Both the position numbers and the translations under genes were made by a program. Source: Planctomycetota bacterium (lineage in GTDB: Bacteria; Planctomycetota; JAPUJT01). From it: a DNA stretch of 64,000 nt. Shown here piece by piece: positions 26,840 to 35,617 of this stretch. Numbering within the stretch: the stretch's first letter is position 1; each line of letters begins with the position of its first letter. Below the pieces are notes generated by a model. That model did not search any database, was not told where the DNA came from, and saw only the letters and a program-made list of their open reading frames with translations. The DNA lies in NCBI GenBank assembly GCA_027296055.1, contig JAPUJT010000187.1, positions 1 to 64,000 on the forward strand. The letters run 5' to 3'.

Positions 26840-27769
26840 TCACCGTTCCGCATTCCTTCTCGATTCGATAGCCTCCCTGGCCTTCAGCAAGCGATACAGC
26901 GTCGTGTGGATCGGCGTCGGAACCCCCGCCGATCGGCCCGCTCGCATGATGGCTCCGTTGAACGCCTCCACCTCGGTGGGCCGGCCTCTTCGGACGTCCT
27001 GCTGCGTTGAGGTCTCGAACTCGGGGTAGCGCCTGCAGAAATCCAGGTGGCCTGAAATCTTCTCCTCGTCGATCGGTGAGTCCTGGGACCCGCTCACCGC
27101 TGCTGCCTCCTCGAGAGCGGCCCGGGTGGTTTCCTCCGACCGGGGATCGCGAATCAGATCCCCGACTCGGCACCCGGTGATGGCCGGAATCACATTGATC
27201 ACGGAGTTGCCGACAAGCTTCTCCCACAAGTCGTGCCGTACCGCTGAAGTCAGCCGGCACGGGATTCCCGACTCCTCGAAGAAGCTCCGGAGCTTTCGTC
27301 CCCTCTCGGACTCCCCTCCTGAAACCTCTCCGATCACGAGCCGCCCGCCCAGGTCGTGCCGGATCTTGCCCGGGCTCTCGGCGACGGCCCCGACATAGGC
27401 CACACACCCCATCACGCGGTCCACCCCCAGGACGGAACCCGCCATGTCCTCGCTTTCGACTCCGTTCTGGAGGGGCAGGATCACCGTTCCCTCCCCGAGG
27501 CAGGGGCGCGCCGACTCCAGGGCCGCTTTCAGATCGTAGGTTTTTGTGCAGATCAGGATCAGGTCGGCCGGACCGATCTCCTCCGCCCGATCCGTCGCCC
27601 GGATGGGGATGGAGTATCCCCCCTTCGCGCCGAGAAGCCGAAGGCCGTCGAGACGGATCGCCTCGAGGGCTATCCCGCGGCCAAGCAGCACCACGTCTCG
27701 TCCCGCCCGGGCCAGCATCCCGGCGAACGCCCCACCGACGGCTCCGGCTCCGACCACGACGACACGCAT
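26840..27769 (-). CDS. panE: Ketopantoate reductase family protein (2-dehydropantoate 2-reductase)
   Basis: About 309 residues from ATG 27769, which has a GGAGGGAT SD and begins MRVVVVGAGAVGGAFAG, the dinucleotide-binding GxGxxG turn. CTKTYD and LQNGVESED follow as in ApbA/PanE, and the C-terminal helical domain carries KLVGNSVINVIPAITG (catalytic Lys) and the E of TEVEAFNG. The known reaction is NADPH-dependent reduction of ketopantoate to pantoate for CoA synthesis, but the family includes other ketoacid reductases. No other pan gene is adjacent, so the symbol is provisional. Confidence 0.75.
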   Translation of the reverse strand: MRVVVVGAGAVGGAFAGMLARAGRDVVLLGRGIALEAIRLDGLRLLGAKGGYSIPIRATDRAEEIGPADLILICTKTYDLKAALESARPCLGEGTVILPLQNGVESEDMAGSVLGVDRVMGCVAYVGAVAESPGKIRHDLGGRLVIGEVSGGESERGRKLRSFFEESGIPCRLTSAVRHDLWEKLVGNSVINVIPAITGCRVGDLIRDPRSEETTRAALEEAAAVSGSQDSPIDEEKISGHLDFCRRYPEFETSTQQDVRRGRPTEVEAFNGAIMRAGRSAGVPTPIHTTLYRLLKAREAIESRRNAER

Positions 27770-27825
27770 CCGATCCCTCCAACGAATCCGATCCGACCAG
27801 GCCGGAGCATGTTCCCAGGCTGCTA

Positions 27826-29151
27826 TCAGTATTCGCTGTGGGCCCTGAAGATGAGGCCGGGTATCGCCTGCCCATCGCCATCCGTGATCCGCACGGCGAA
27901 CCGCCAATGGCGACGAGACTGGGCAGCTTTTACCAGGAGGGTGTTCGGACCCTTGTTCAAGGTCGCCTTCATCCGGTACTGGTCCGGTCGAAATCTCTTC
28001 ATTCGACCGCGATCGATAAGTTCCTCTCGCTTCAACTCCTCTCCGTTCAACCAGATGGTGATCGCGCTATCGCTCCCGCATCGGATCTCCACTTCCATCT
28101 CGGCAGGCGATTGGATCGTCGTTGTTGCGTAGGCGAGGACGTACCGTGATGGGAGGAAATCACATTCGCGGAGATCCGCGAAGCCCATCGGATGATTGGA
28201 TCGATACCTCCGCCATCGAACGATCTGGCCGAGAGACCGGTAGGAGGCGTCGAGATCCAGATCCTCCTCTTCCGGGGCGTAGGTACGCAGGTAGCCCCGA
28301 CCATCACTGTCGTCGAAAGGTCCGAGGCAGTACCACTCCCGGATCATCCCGTAGCGATCGAAGCGGGCCTGCCCCGTGTGCGATCGGAGGAATCGGATCC
28401 AGCCTTGATCGATCTCCGCAAACGGCTCGCCGATGGCCCAGGAGAGGGCCTGTCGTATCCCCCCCCGGGCCTTCGTCTTCCGGAGAGCGGCAAGAATCAC
28501 AGGGAATCCGTGTTGCTCGACGAGATAGCTGATGAAAGTCGAGCTGTAGGCGTATGTCTGGCGCACGGAGAGGGACTTCCGGCTGAGCTGAGTGATGCTG
28601 GCCGGAGTGGCCTCCGAGTCCATCTCGAGGAAGTCGCCATGCGTAAACTGGAACAGCTCCTCCTCCAGCGTAGGCCGCTCGATGTCGTTCATGTGATTGG
28701 AGATATACGTGGCAAGCCCCTCATTGAACCACGACGGGAGCGGGATACCGGCCACACGAGCGCTGACGAAATGCGTGTACTCGTGGACCAGGTTTCTGTG
28801 AATATCATCGTATTTCTTGGAGTAGATCGCTTTCTCGCCGGCGTATCCGAAATACTCCAGCCGGCGATTGGTCATGAGCGGAGTCGAATAGATCTTCACC
28901 GTCGTCCGCTTCGCGGGATAGAATTCGAAAATCGCCCCGACCTTCCGATAGACCTCCTCGAGCCGTTCCTGGATATCCCCTCGAAACGGCTCTCCATAAT
29001 CCAATTCGAGGTGAATCTCGAAGTGTTCGGTCCTGTCGACGACGACGTAATTGTACTGATCGAGGAAGACGTCCGGCTTTACGATGACGCGGCAGCCCGA
29101 GATGAGAAGCAACGAGGTCAGGAGAAGTCGGGGGAACAGGCGAGCCAGCAT
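27826..29151 (-). CDS. Lipoprotein with MA-like gluzincin peptidase domain
   Basis: 441 residues with an LLLISGC lipobox (Cys20). The peptidase has HEYTH at residues 123-127 and the third ligand in WFNEGLA (Glu144), the classic gluzincin layout of the peptidase MA-like group. The preceding segment (FEIHLELDY, TTVKIYSTP) is the typical N-terminal strand region. The C-terminal part (about 270-441) is a beta-rich domain with REWYCLGPFD and NKGPNTLLVKA phrases like galactose-binding/PA14-type folds of surface enzymes. It is predicted as a membrane-anchored metalloprotease facing the periplasm or exterior. Confidence 0.8.
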   Translation of the reverse strand: MLARLFPRLLLTSLLLISGCRVIVKPDVFLDQYNYVVVDRTEHFEIHLELDYGEPFRGDIQERLEEVYRKVGAIFEFYPAKRTTVKIYSTPLMTNRRLEYFGYAGEKAIYSKKYDDIHRNLVHEYTHFVSARVAGIPLPSWFNEGLATYISNHMNDIERPTLEEELFQFTHGDFLEMDSEATPASITQLSRKSLSVRQTYAYSSTFISYLVEQHGFPVILAALRKTKARGGIRQALSWAIGEPFAEIDQGWIRFLRSHTGQARFDRYGMIREWYCLGPFDDSDGRGYLRTYAPEEEDLDLDASYRSLGQIVRWRRYRSNHPMGFADLRECDFLPSRYVLAYATTTIQSPAEMEVEIRCGSDSAITIWLNGEELKREELIDRGRMKRFRPDQYRMKATLNKGPNTLLVKAAQSRRHWRFAVRITDGDGQAIPGLIFRAHSEY

Positions 29152-29242
29152 GAACCGATGGTATCACGCTGTGGCAGACCCCTCAAGGAACCAAGGGTAG
29201 AACGGCCCTGTCATGAGGCCTATAATCCACACAGAGGAGATC

Positions 29243-30481
29243 ATGGATCCCGCCTACTCCGATCGGCCACGACTGCGAGCCCTGGAGATTTTCCCCGTGG
29301 AAGTCGAAGGAAAGCGGATGATCTGCATTCGCGATCCGAGCGGCTACACCGAAAGCACGGTCGTCGTCACACCCGCCGCCATGGTTGTCCTCTCACTGTG
29401 CGACGGGTCCAACACCCGCCTGGACGTTCAGGCCGAATTCACCCGCAGGTTTAGCGAGATCCTCGAATCGGCGCAGCTTTCCCAGCTCCTGGAACAGATG
29501 GATGAGAACCTTCTGTTGGAGGGGGAGAAGTTCGACGATCATCGCCGGTCCGTGGAGGAAGAGTTCCTGAGGCTGGAATCGAGGCCGGCCGCCTTCGCGG
29601 GGAAAGTCTACCCCGAGGAAGGCGCCGCCCTACGAAGCCACCTCGAAGGGATCTTCTCCGGGGGGGAGGCGAACGGCCTGCCGGATCTCACCCGGCAGGA
29701 CGGAAGCCTGCGGGGAGCTATCGCCCCCCACATCGATTTCGAGCGAGGGGGGCCTACCTATGCCCACATCTACAAGGTGATCGGCGAGGAGGCGAGCGCG
29801 TCGCTCTTCGTGATCTTCGGCACCGTACACGCTTCAACGGAAATGACCTACACGGCCACGTCCAAGCATTTCGAGACCCCCTTGGGGAAAGTACTGACGG
29901 ATAAGGCATCGGTCGAGCGCCTCACCCGTCGCTACGGTCGAGACCTGTTCCGGGACGAGTTTGCTCATCGATCGGAGCACTCGATTGAGTTTCAAGTAGT
30001 ATTCCTGCGATACCTCTTTCCGGACCTCGAGATCTCGATACTCCCGATCCTCTGCGGCAGCTTCCATAGCCACGTGACTTCAGGCCAGAGCCCGATGGAC
30101 GACCCAGCCGTGGCAGACTTCATCGAGGCGATTCGTGAGGTCATCAAGGAATCCGGGAAGAAGCCGTTCTACATCGCCGGCGCCGACCTGGCCCATGTGG
30201 GTCTCAAGTTCGGCCATAGCGAGGCTCCCACGCCGGAATCGTGCGAGAGGCTGAAGGGTGAAGATCACCTGATGCTGGATCACGCCGTCAAGGGGGACGG
30301 CGAGGCATTCTACCGCTCGATCCAGGAAGAGGGGGACGAGCGTAACATTTGTGGCCTGTCTCCCATCTACACGCTACTCAAGGTCATGGACAAGCCGAGG
30401 GGGAAGGTGATCAAATACGCACAGAGTCCGGATCCGACACTTCCGTCCGTCGTTTCCTACGCGGGAGTGGCCTACTACTGA
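29243..30481 (+). CDS. MEMO-family (AmmeMemoRadiSam system protein B-like) protein with N-terminal PqqD-like domain
   Basis: About 412 residues from ATG 29243, preceded by an AGAGGAG SD (an upstream ATG at 29213 lacks one). Residues about 1-95 look like a PqqD-type peptide-binding winged domain (VVVTPAAMVVLSLCDGSNT). Residues about 110-412 match MEMO: AFAGKVYPEE, GAIAPHIDFERGG, FVIFGTVHAS, EHSIEFQVVFL, PFYIAGADLAHVG and the terminal VSYAGVAYY. His/Asp residues at the MEMO metal-like site are present. The usual partner genes (AMMECR1 and radical SAM) are not adjacent. Biochemical role unknown. Confidence 0.8.
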   Translation: MDPAYSDRPRLRALEIFPVEVEGKRMICIRDPSGYTESTVVVTPAAMVVLSLCDGSNTRLDVQAEFTRRFSEILESAQLSQLLEQMDENLLLEGEKFDDHRRSVEEEFLRLESRPAAFAGKVYPEEGAALRSHLEGIFSGGEANGLPDLTRQDGSLRGAIAPHIDFERGGPTYAHIYKVIGEEASASLFVIFGTVHASTEMTYTATSKHFETPLGKVLTDKASVERLTRRYGRDLFRDEFAHRSEHSIEFQVVFLRYLFPDLEISILPILCGSFHSHVTSGQSPMDDPAVADFIEAIREVIKESGKKPFYIAGADLAHVGLKFGHSEAPTPESCERLKGEDHLMLDHAVKGDGEAFYRSIQEEGDERNICGLSPIYTLLKVMDKPRGKVIKYAQSPDPTLPSVVSYAGVAYY

Positions 30482-30537
30482 GGATGAGACTGAGGGGTAG
30501 TGCGGATGTGTGGCGGTTACGAATCGCCGCCCTTCAT

Positions 30538-32451
30538 CTAACCTGGGATATGCTTGCGAAGAAAATTTCTGATGTAATGAAGTGAGCTCAGGCGGTTTTG
30601 CCTCAGTCGCAGTCCGCGTCCGTCGTCATCGTAGGTGATCAGCTCCACTTTCTTATCTTGCCGCTCCAGCGCTCGTTTCATTCTCACCAAATCACTCTCG
30701 GTGACGAAGGCATCTTTTTTGCCTCCAATGAGCAGGACCGGGCACTTGATGGCGGAGACGTTCCTGATCGGTGAGAGGTAATCGTACCATTCCTGATCCG
30801 CGTCAATGTTCGGGTCGCCCACCTCGGATCGAAATTGCCGCTGAATTCGAGAGTGCCCGCGCCGATAGGTCGATTCCAGGTTGGTCCATCCCGAGACAGA
30901 TAGGGCGGCCGCCCACTCATACTCTTTCGCATACGGGTTCAGCGAAACGGTGAGCAGGGCGAGAAAGCCACCGTAACCGGTACCACCGACGGCTACCTGT
31001 CCGCTCCGAGCGAAACCCTGCTCCTCGAGGAAGTGCGCCGCAGCCTGGACGTCGGCGATCTCCGCCTCGCCCCAGTTCCGGTCATTGGTCTCTTCGAATT
31101 CGGCGCCGCGCCCGGTGCTTCCGCGAAAGTTCGGGGCCAGCACGACGTAGCCGCTCGCCACCAAGGACTGTATCTCCGGGCTCCAGCCGTTCAGCCACTG
31201 GCCGCGTAGACCATCGTGAAGCCAGACGATGGCTCCCAGACCCTTCCCCGACTTGACTCCATAGAGAAACCCGGAGAGTGAGCTACCTCCGTCGGCCTCG
31301 AATTGCACTCGCTCCGGAACCATCAGTTGTTCGGAGACCTTCACTGCATTCAAGTTCTCGATGACCGGGTCGATCTCCTCTGTGGACCTTCGGTAGACCC
31401 AGATCTCGCCCGGCCGTGCCGGTCCCGAGTAGGTGAAGGCCAGCATGTTTCCGTCGGGAGACCAGACGGGGTGGCTCGTCACGCCATCATCCCAGGTCGT
31501 CCTCGAGGATTTGCTCCGCCGCTTCCCGATCGATGTCAACTCGACGACCAGATTGCCGTCCTCGTTGGATGTGTATGCCAGCATCCCCTTGGAGGAGAGC
31601 TCCGGTCCCATCTGATCCAGTTCGTCGTTCTTGATCCACCGCACGGCTCCTCTGGCCACGGCCACCCGGCCGATGTCGTAGAACCCACTCAAGTTGGAAT
31701 GAAAGAAGATCTCCTTGCCGTTCGAGAGCCAGCGAGGATGACCATCCGCGCCTCCCTTATGCGTCGTGAGTTTCTTTGCCTTGCCACCATCCGAAGGAAT
31801 GACATAGATGTCGCTCCCGCGATTGCCGCTGTCGCGCGTCGACGTGAAGGCAATCTGATCCCCCTTGGGAGACCAGCGGGGCTCGTGGTCATCCCCGTTC
31901 GCGTTCGTGAGACGCGTCACCTCGCCCGTCTCCAGAGTTATCGAATAGATCGCATATCCCTTCTCTCCATCCGGCCGGGGCTCCCGGTCGGACGAGAATG
32001 CTATCTTGGAGCCATCGGGAGACCAGTGAGGTTCCCGATCGTCAGCCTCCCTCGTCGTGAGCCGTACCGGGCGCCCACCGTCCGGCGAGATTGCGTAGAT
32101 GTCGTAGATCTCGTTCCCCGCATGATCGGAGATGTAGGAGATCCAGTTCCCGTCAGGAGACCAACTCGGCGCCAACGCCGCCTCGGGCGAGTACGTGATG
32201 CGCTCCGCCCTTCCCCCCGAGAGGCGAACGGTGTAAAGACTCCAGTTACCGGTGGCGTCCGAGGCGTAGACGATCCGCCTCGAGTCCGGGGAGAAAGCGA
32301 GACCTCCGACGCGGGGAAGCGCGACGATTTCTTCCAGGGCGAGAGACTCCGGCCCTTCCTCGACAGTGGGAGCCACGGTGCAAGAGACAACCAATGCGGT
32401 AGCCGACGCGGTAAGCAAAAGGCCCGTGATAACCATCCGGATAGATCTCAT
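30538..32451 (-). CDS. S9 prolyl-oligopeptidase-like lipoprotein, catalytic Ser and His apparently lost
   Basis: 637 residues. Signal peptide with LVVSC lipobox, then a TolB/WD40-like propeller (about 45-350) of repeats such as FSPDSRRIVYASD and WSPDGSKIAF. The alpha/beta hydrolase domain (about 385-637) keeps IVWLHDG and the GRG segment. In active family members the nucleophile sits in GGSYGG; here it reads GGTGYGG (about residues 489-495), placing Gly at the Ser position. The catalytic His of DEGHGF is Arg in DDDGRGL (about 612). An Asp is still present in GGKKDAF. It is probably a binding protein rather than a peptidase. The start lies 17 bp after selB, so they share an operon. Confidence 0.8.
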   Translation of the reverse strand: MRSIRMVITGLLLTASATALVVSCTVAPTVEEGPESLALEEIVALPRVGGLAFSPDSRRIVYASDATGNWSLYTVRLSGGRAERITYSPEAALAPSWSPDGNWISYISDHAGNEIYDIYAISPDGGRPVRLTTREADDREPHWSPDGSKIAFSSDREPRPDGEKGYAIYSITLETGEVTRLTNANGDDHEPRWSPKGDQIAFTSTRDSGNRGSDIYVIPSDGGKAKKLTTHKGGADGHPRWLSNGKEIFFHSNLSGFYDIGRVAVARGAVRWIKNDELDQMGPELSSKGMLAYTSNEDGNLVVELTSIGKRRSKSSRTTWDDGVTSHPVWSPDGNMLAFTYSGPARPGEIWVYRRSTEEIDPVIENLNAVKVSEQLMVPERVQFEADGGSSLSGFLYGVKSGKGLGAIVWLHDGLRGQWLNGWSPEIQSLVASGYVVLAPNFRGSTGRGAEFEETNDRNWGEAEIADVQAAAHFLEEQGFARSGQVAVGGTGYGGFLALLTVSLNPYAKEYEWAAALSVSGWTNLESTYRRGHSRIQRQFRSEVGDPNIDADQEWYDYLSPIRNVSAIKCPVLLIGGKKDAFVTESDLVRMKRALERQDKKVELITYDDDGRGLRLRQNRLSSLHYIRNFLRKHIPG

Positions 32452-32468
32452 AACGATTTCCCGTCTCC

Positions 32469-34457
32469 CTATAGCCCTGACCCGCCTTCTTTCCGGGTCG
32501 CCGGAGTATTGATTCCCGCAGCCGCGAATCTGCGGTTGCCATCCCGAACCGTCACACCTAGATCATCAAGATGCTCGAGCAGGGGGACGATGTACTTTCG
32601 GGTCGTTTCGAGAAGACCCTTGAATCGAACCACGGTCAGCTCCCCCTCCAGCTGGATCGTCTCCAGAGCGATCCGGGACGCCTCCTTGATTGATTCACTC
32701 GCCAGGATCACGCCGCCACCGAGATCCACCAGGTCCTCACTCTCGACGAGGTATCGCAGAAGAGGGAGCAACTCTTCCACCGGCTCGCCAACCTTTTCGG
32801 ATAGCCCCTCGGGCCGTGGCGTCGCAAAACCGGTTTCACGATATATCTCGAGGATTTTCTCGACGATCTTCTGCTGTTCGGGCGCCAGGCGAACCGCATA
32901 CTCCTTGATGCGAATCCCCTCTCTCCCCTCCGTCGCGACGCGATCGGACTCGATCAGCTTGGCCAGAGCCATCTCGACCGGCTGGCGCTCCACTCCGGTC
33001 TTTTTCTCCAGGTGGCCTCTCGGCATTCCGAGGCGCAGCGGCTCCTCCTCGTGAAATTCTCTCAGCACCGAGAGGATTCGTTCCTGGATCCTCTCGATTC
33101 CCTCTCGATGGATATAGCGCACCGGCTTCGATAGCTCAAGGATTTCTCCATCATCCATCATCGCCTTCGAGACGCTGGCAAACTCGGCGGCCTGCAGGAG
33201 TGACGAACGCTTCAGCTCGTCGCGAGCGATGCCATGGGAGCCGGCGTCCTTGACGAGATTGGCGAGGGTCATCGATGCCTCCCCAACTGATTTTTCCTTT
33301 TCGCGAAGTCGCTCGAGAACATACTCCTTGCCGGACTTTAACCTCCACCGGGAGGAGCCCAGAATCTCACCGCCCCCGATCGTGATCATCGGGGAGTGGA
33401 GGCGGATGACGAACCGGTCCCCCGGCGCCACCACGATAGGGTTGTCTAGCCGGATCTGGACGTAACCCGACTCGCCGGCAGCCAGACTCCCCTTGTCCAG
33501 GATGGCTACCCTGCCGATTTCCTCCGCCGTGCCGACATGAAATCGAACGAGCGATAGGTGCTTGAGCGGTCTTCGGATGGAAGTGAGACATTGCAGTCGC
33601 GCCTCGATCAAACTCCCGGGGCGGAACGTATCGGGCGCCACGACCACCTGCCCCCTCTGGACCTCCCGATAATTTACATCCGACAGGTTGAGCGCGGAGG
33701 AATGCCCCGCACGCGCCGATTCGGACGGCAAGTGATAGGCCTGGATTCCCCTTACCCGGCCGCCCATTTCTCCCGGCTGGATCTCGAGAAGATCGCCGAC
33801 CCGTGCCCGTCCCGAGATCGGGATGCCCGTCACGACTGTACCATGGCCTTTTGCAGAGAACACTCTCTGGATCGGCATGCGGAAGATTCCGTCCACGGAA
33901 CGGTGGGGGACATCATCGAGCATCAGCTGGAGAGCCTCCTGAAACTCCTCGAACCCCCCGCCGGTGACCGTGGAAGTGCAGATGACGGGAGACGATTCGA
34001 GAAACGTCCCCTCCAGGTATCTCCGGACGTCATCGATGACGAGCTCACGGAGCTCTTCGTCGACGATGTCCGACTTCGTGATGGCGACCACACCCCGAGT
34101 CACTCCGAGGAGCCCCATGATGTCCATGTGCTCCCTGGTCTGAGGCATCACGCCATCGTCGGCTGCCACGACGAGTATCACCGCGTCGATGCCGGTCACG
34201 CCCGCCACCATGTTCTTGATGAACCGTTCATGACCCGGCACATCGACGATTCCGACCCGGCGGCCATCCCCTAACATGAGAGGGGCAAATCCGAGATCGA
34301 TCGTCATCCCTCTCTCCTGCTCTTCCTTCAAACGATCCGGGTCGATGCCGGTAAGATGGCGCACCAGCGCGGATTTGCCGTGGTCGATGTGACCGGCGGT
34401 CCCGATGACGATGTTGAAAATGTCGGACTCGGTCAGAGGCTGGGCCGTCTTAGCCAT
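32469..34457 (-). CDS. selB: Selenocysteine-specific translation elongation factor
   Basis: About 662 residues. It delivers Sec-tRNA to UGA codons that have a SECIS hairpin. The GTPase G1 motif [11 protein letters not shown] lies at residues 19-29, followed by the TIDLGFA effector region, [10 protein letters not shown] (G3) and TKSD (G4). Two beta-barrel domains and four winged-helix-like segments fill the C-terminal half, as needed for SECIS binding. ATG 34457 starts the conserved sequence; a longer frame upstream is low-complexity and probably not translated. selA, selD and tRNA-Sec are not in the window. Confidence 0.93.
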   Translation of the reverse strand: MAKTAQPLTESDIFNIVIGTAGHIDHGKSALVRHLTGIDPDRLKEEQERGMTIDLGFAPLMLGDGRRVGIVDVPGHERFIKNMVAGVTGIDAVILVVAADDGVMPQTREHMDIMGLLGVTRGVVAITKSDIVDEELRELVIDDVRRYLEGTFLESSPVICTSTVTGGGFEEFQEALQLMLDDVPHRSVDGIFRMPIQRVFSAKGHGTVVTGIPISGRARVGDLLEIQPGEMGGRVRGIQAYHLPSESARAGHSSALNLSDVNYREVQRGQVVVAPDTFRPGSLIEARLQCLTSIRRPLKHLSLVRFHVGTAEEIGRVAILDKGSLAAGESGYVQIRLDNPIVVAPGDRFVIRLHSPMITIGGGEILGSSRWRLKSGKEYVLERLREKEKSVGEASMTLANLVKDAGSHGIARDELKRSSLLQAAEFASVSKAMMDDGEILELSKPVRYIHREGIERIQERILSVLREFHEEEPLRLGMPRGHLEKKTGVERQPVEMALAKLIESDRVATEGREGIRIKEYAVRLAPEQQKIVEKILEIYRETGFATPRPEGLSEKVGEPVEELLPLLRYLVESEDLVDLGGGVILASESIKEASRIALETIQLEGELTVVRFKGLLETTRKYIVPLLEHLDDLGVTVRDGNRRFAAAGINTPATRKEGGSGL

Positions 34458-34689
34458 GATTTCGTTGGGAAGGGATTCTTGCAGCGGAGCGGTCCCGCCT
34501 AGATTCTGACTCCGCAGGAACTCGTGCAATTCACTTCGATGACGAACTGTATCAGATTTGCTGTCTCCCTTCAAGACGACGCTTTCACGTATGACGTCCC
34601 CGGGGTTGCGGAGATCCGGGGCCTTTCGTATCCTTGATCCTCTGCGACGAGCGCGGTTGACCGGATCGGTTGCATGGGAAGGAGCCGAT

Positions 34690-35601
34690 ATGACACTTTG
34701 GAGGATCCTGATCCTGCTGCCCGCTCTACTGGCCATGCCGGCGCAGGAAAAGGAGAAGCCCAAGGCCAAGCTCCAGGGGTATGACCTGATCGCCTTCCCC
34801 GGTGAAGAGGTGATCCTCAAGGCGAAGCTGGAGAAGGACGACTTCTTCCACAGAGATCTGGAAGACCAGAAGATCGTTTTCCGGCTCGACACCGTCGAAC
34901 TTGGGACGGCCATCTCCGGCGAGCAGGGGATCGCGCGATTCGCCTTCCTGCCGGACAAGGAGGGGACTTATCGGATCCAGGTTGCCGTTCACGAAAAATC
35001 ACCGTATCAGGCGGACGAAGCGGAGATCCTCCTCCTCGCTATCTCCGAGCAAAAGCCCATCCTGATCTGCGATATCGACCATACGGTGGCCGACATCTCT
35101 TCGCTGAAATTCATGATCACGCCCAACGACGAAGTCGAAGCTCTTCCCGGCGCCGCGGATGCCCTCCATCAGATCGCGGAGTCGTATCAGGTGATCTACC
35201 TGACGGGGCGTGACGACACTTTCATGAAGAAGACGAAAGAATGGATGCGGATCAAAGAGATACCGCGCGCCCCGATTTTCTTCTGGGACTTTCTCGGCGC
35301 GCCTTCACAAAGCCACGCCCGATACAAAAAGGAGCAGATCGCGGGGTTCAAGAAGAAGTGGTCGAATATCCAGATCGGAGTCGGGGACAATAAGGGAGAC
35401 GCGAAGGCTTACCTCGAGAATGGACTCCGGGCCTACATTCTGGGAGAAGAGGAAGATCTGCCGGACGGTACGGTACGGGTCTCTTCGTGGAAGGATCTTC
35501 TGGAGGATCTCACGCGCCAGGAAGAGGAGCCCGAAGAGGACGACAAGAAAGCCGATGAGCCTGTCCCACCTGCCGTTGATGATAAGGACGAGGAGGGTTG
35601 A
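34690..35601 (+). CDS. Secreted HAD-superfamily protein with N-terminal Ig-like domain (LNS2/App1-like)
   Basis: 303 residues; ATG 34690 with AAGGAG SD and a signal peptide (WRILILLPALLAMPAQ). Residues about 25-115 form an Ig-like domain (LIAFPGEEVILKAKLE). Residues about 120-260 form a HAD fold with motif I DIDHTVAD, motif II YLTGRDD and motif IV GVGDNKGDAKAY, similar to the phosphatidate-phosphatase-like LNS2/App1 group. The tail is highly acidic (EEEPEEDDKKADE). The protein may be an exported lipid or sugar phosphatase. Divergent from selB and convergent with the TolC-like gene. Confidence 0.75.
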   Translation: MTLWRILILLPALLAMPAQEKEKPKAKLQGYDLIAFPGEEVILKAKLEKDDFFHRDLEDQKIVFRLDTVELGTAISGEQGIARFAFLPDKEGTYRIQVAVHEKSPYQADEAEILLLAISEQKPILICDIDHTVADISSLKFMITPNDEVEALPGAADALHQIAESYQVIYLTGRDDTFMKKTKEWMRIKEIPRAPIFFWDFLGAPSQSHARYKKEQIAGFKKKWSNIQIGVGDNKGDAKAYLENGLRAYILGEEEDLPDGTVRVSSWKDLLEDLTRQEEEPEEDDKKADEPVPPAVDDKDEEG

Positions 35602-35617
35602 GCCAGAGCCCCGGTCG

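Noticed and set aside
31303-33054. A 583-codon plus-strand open frame
   Set aside because: Antisense to the S9-like gene and selB, both with strong family motifs.
34458-34958. A 167-residue N-terminal extension of SelB
   Set aside because: Ser/Arg-rich low-complexity sequence, antisense to the HAD gene start; family proteins start near ATG 34457.
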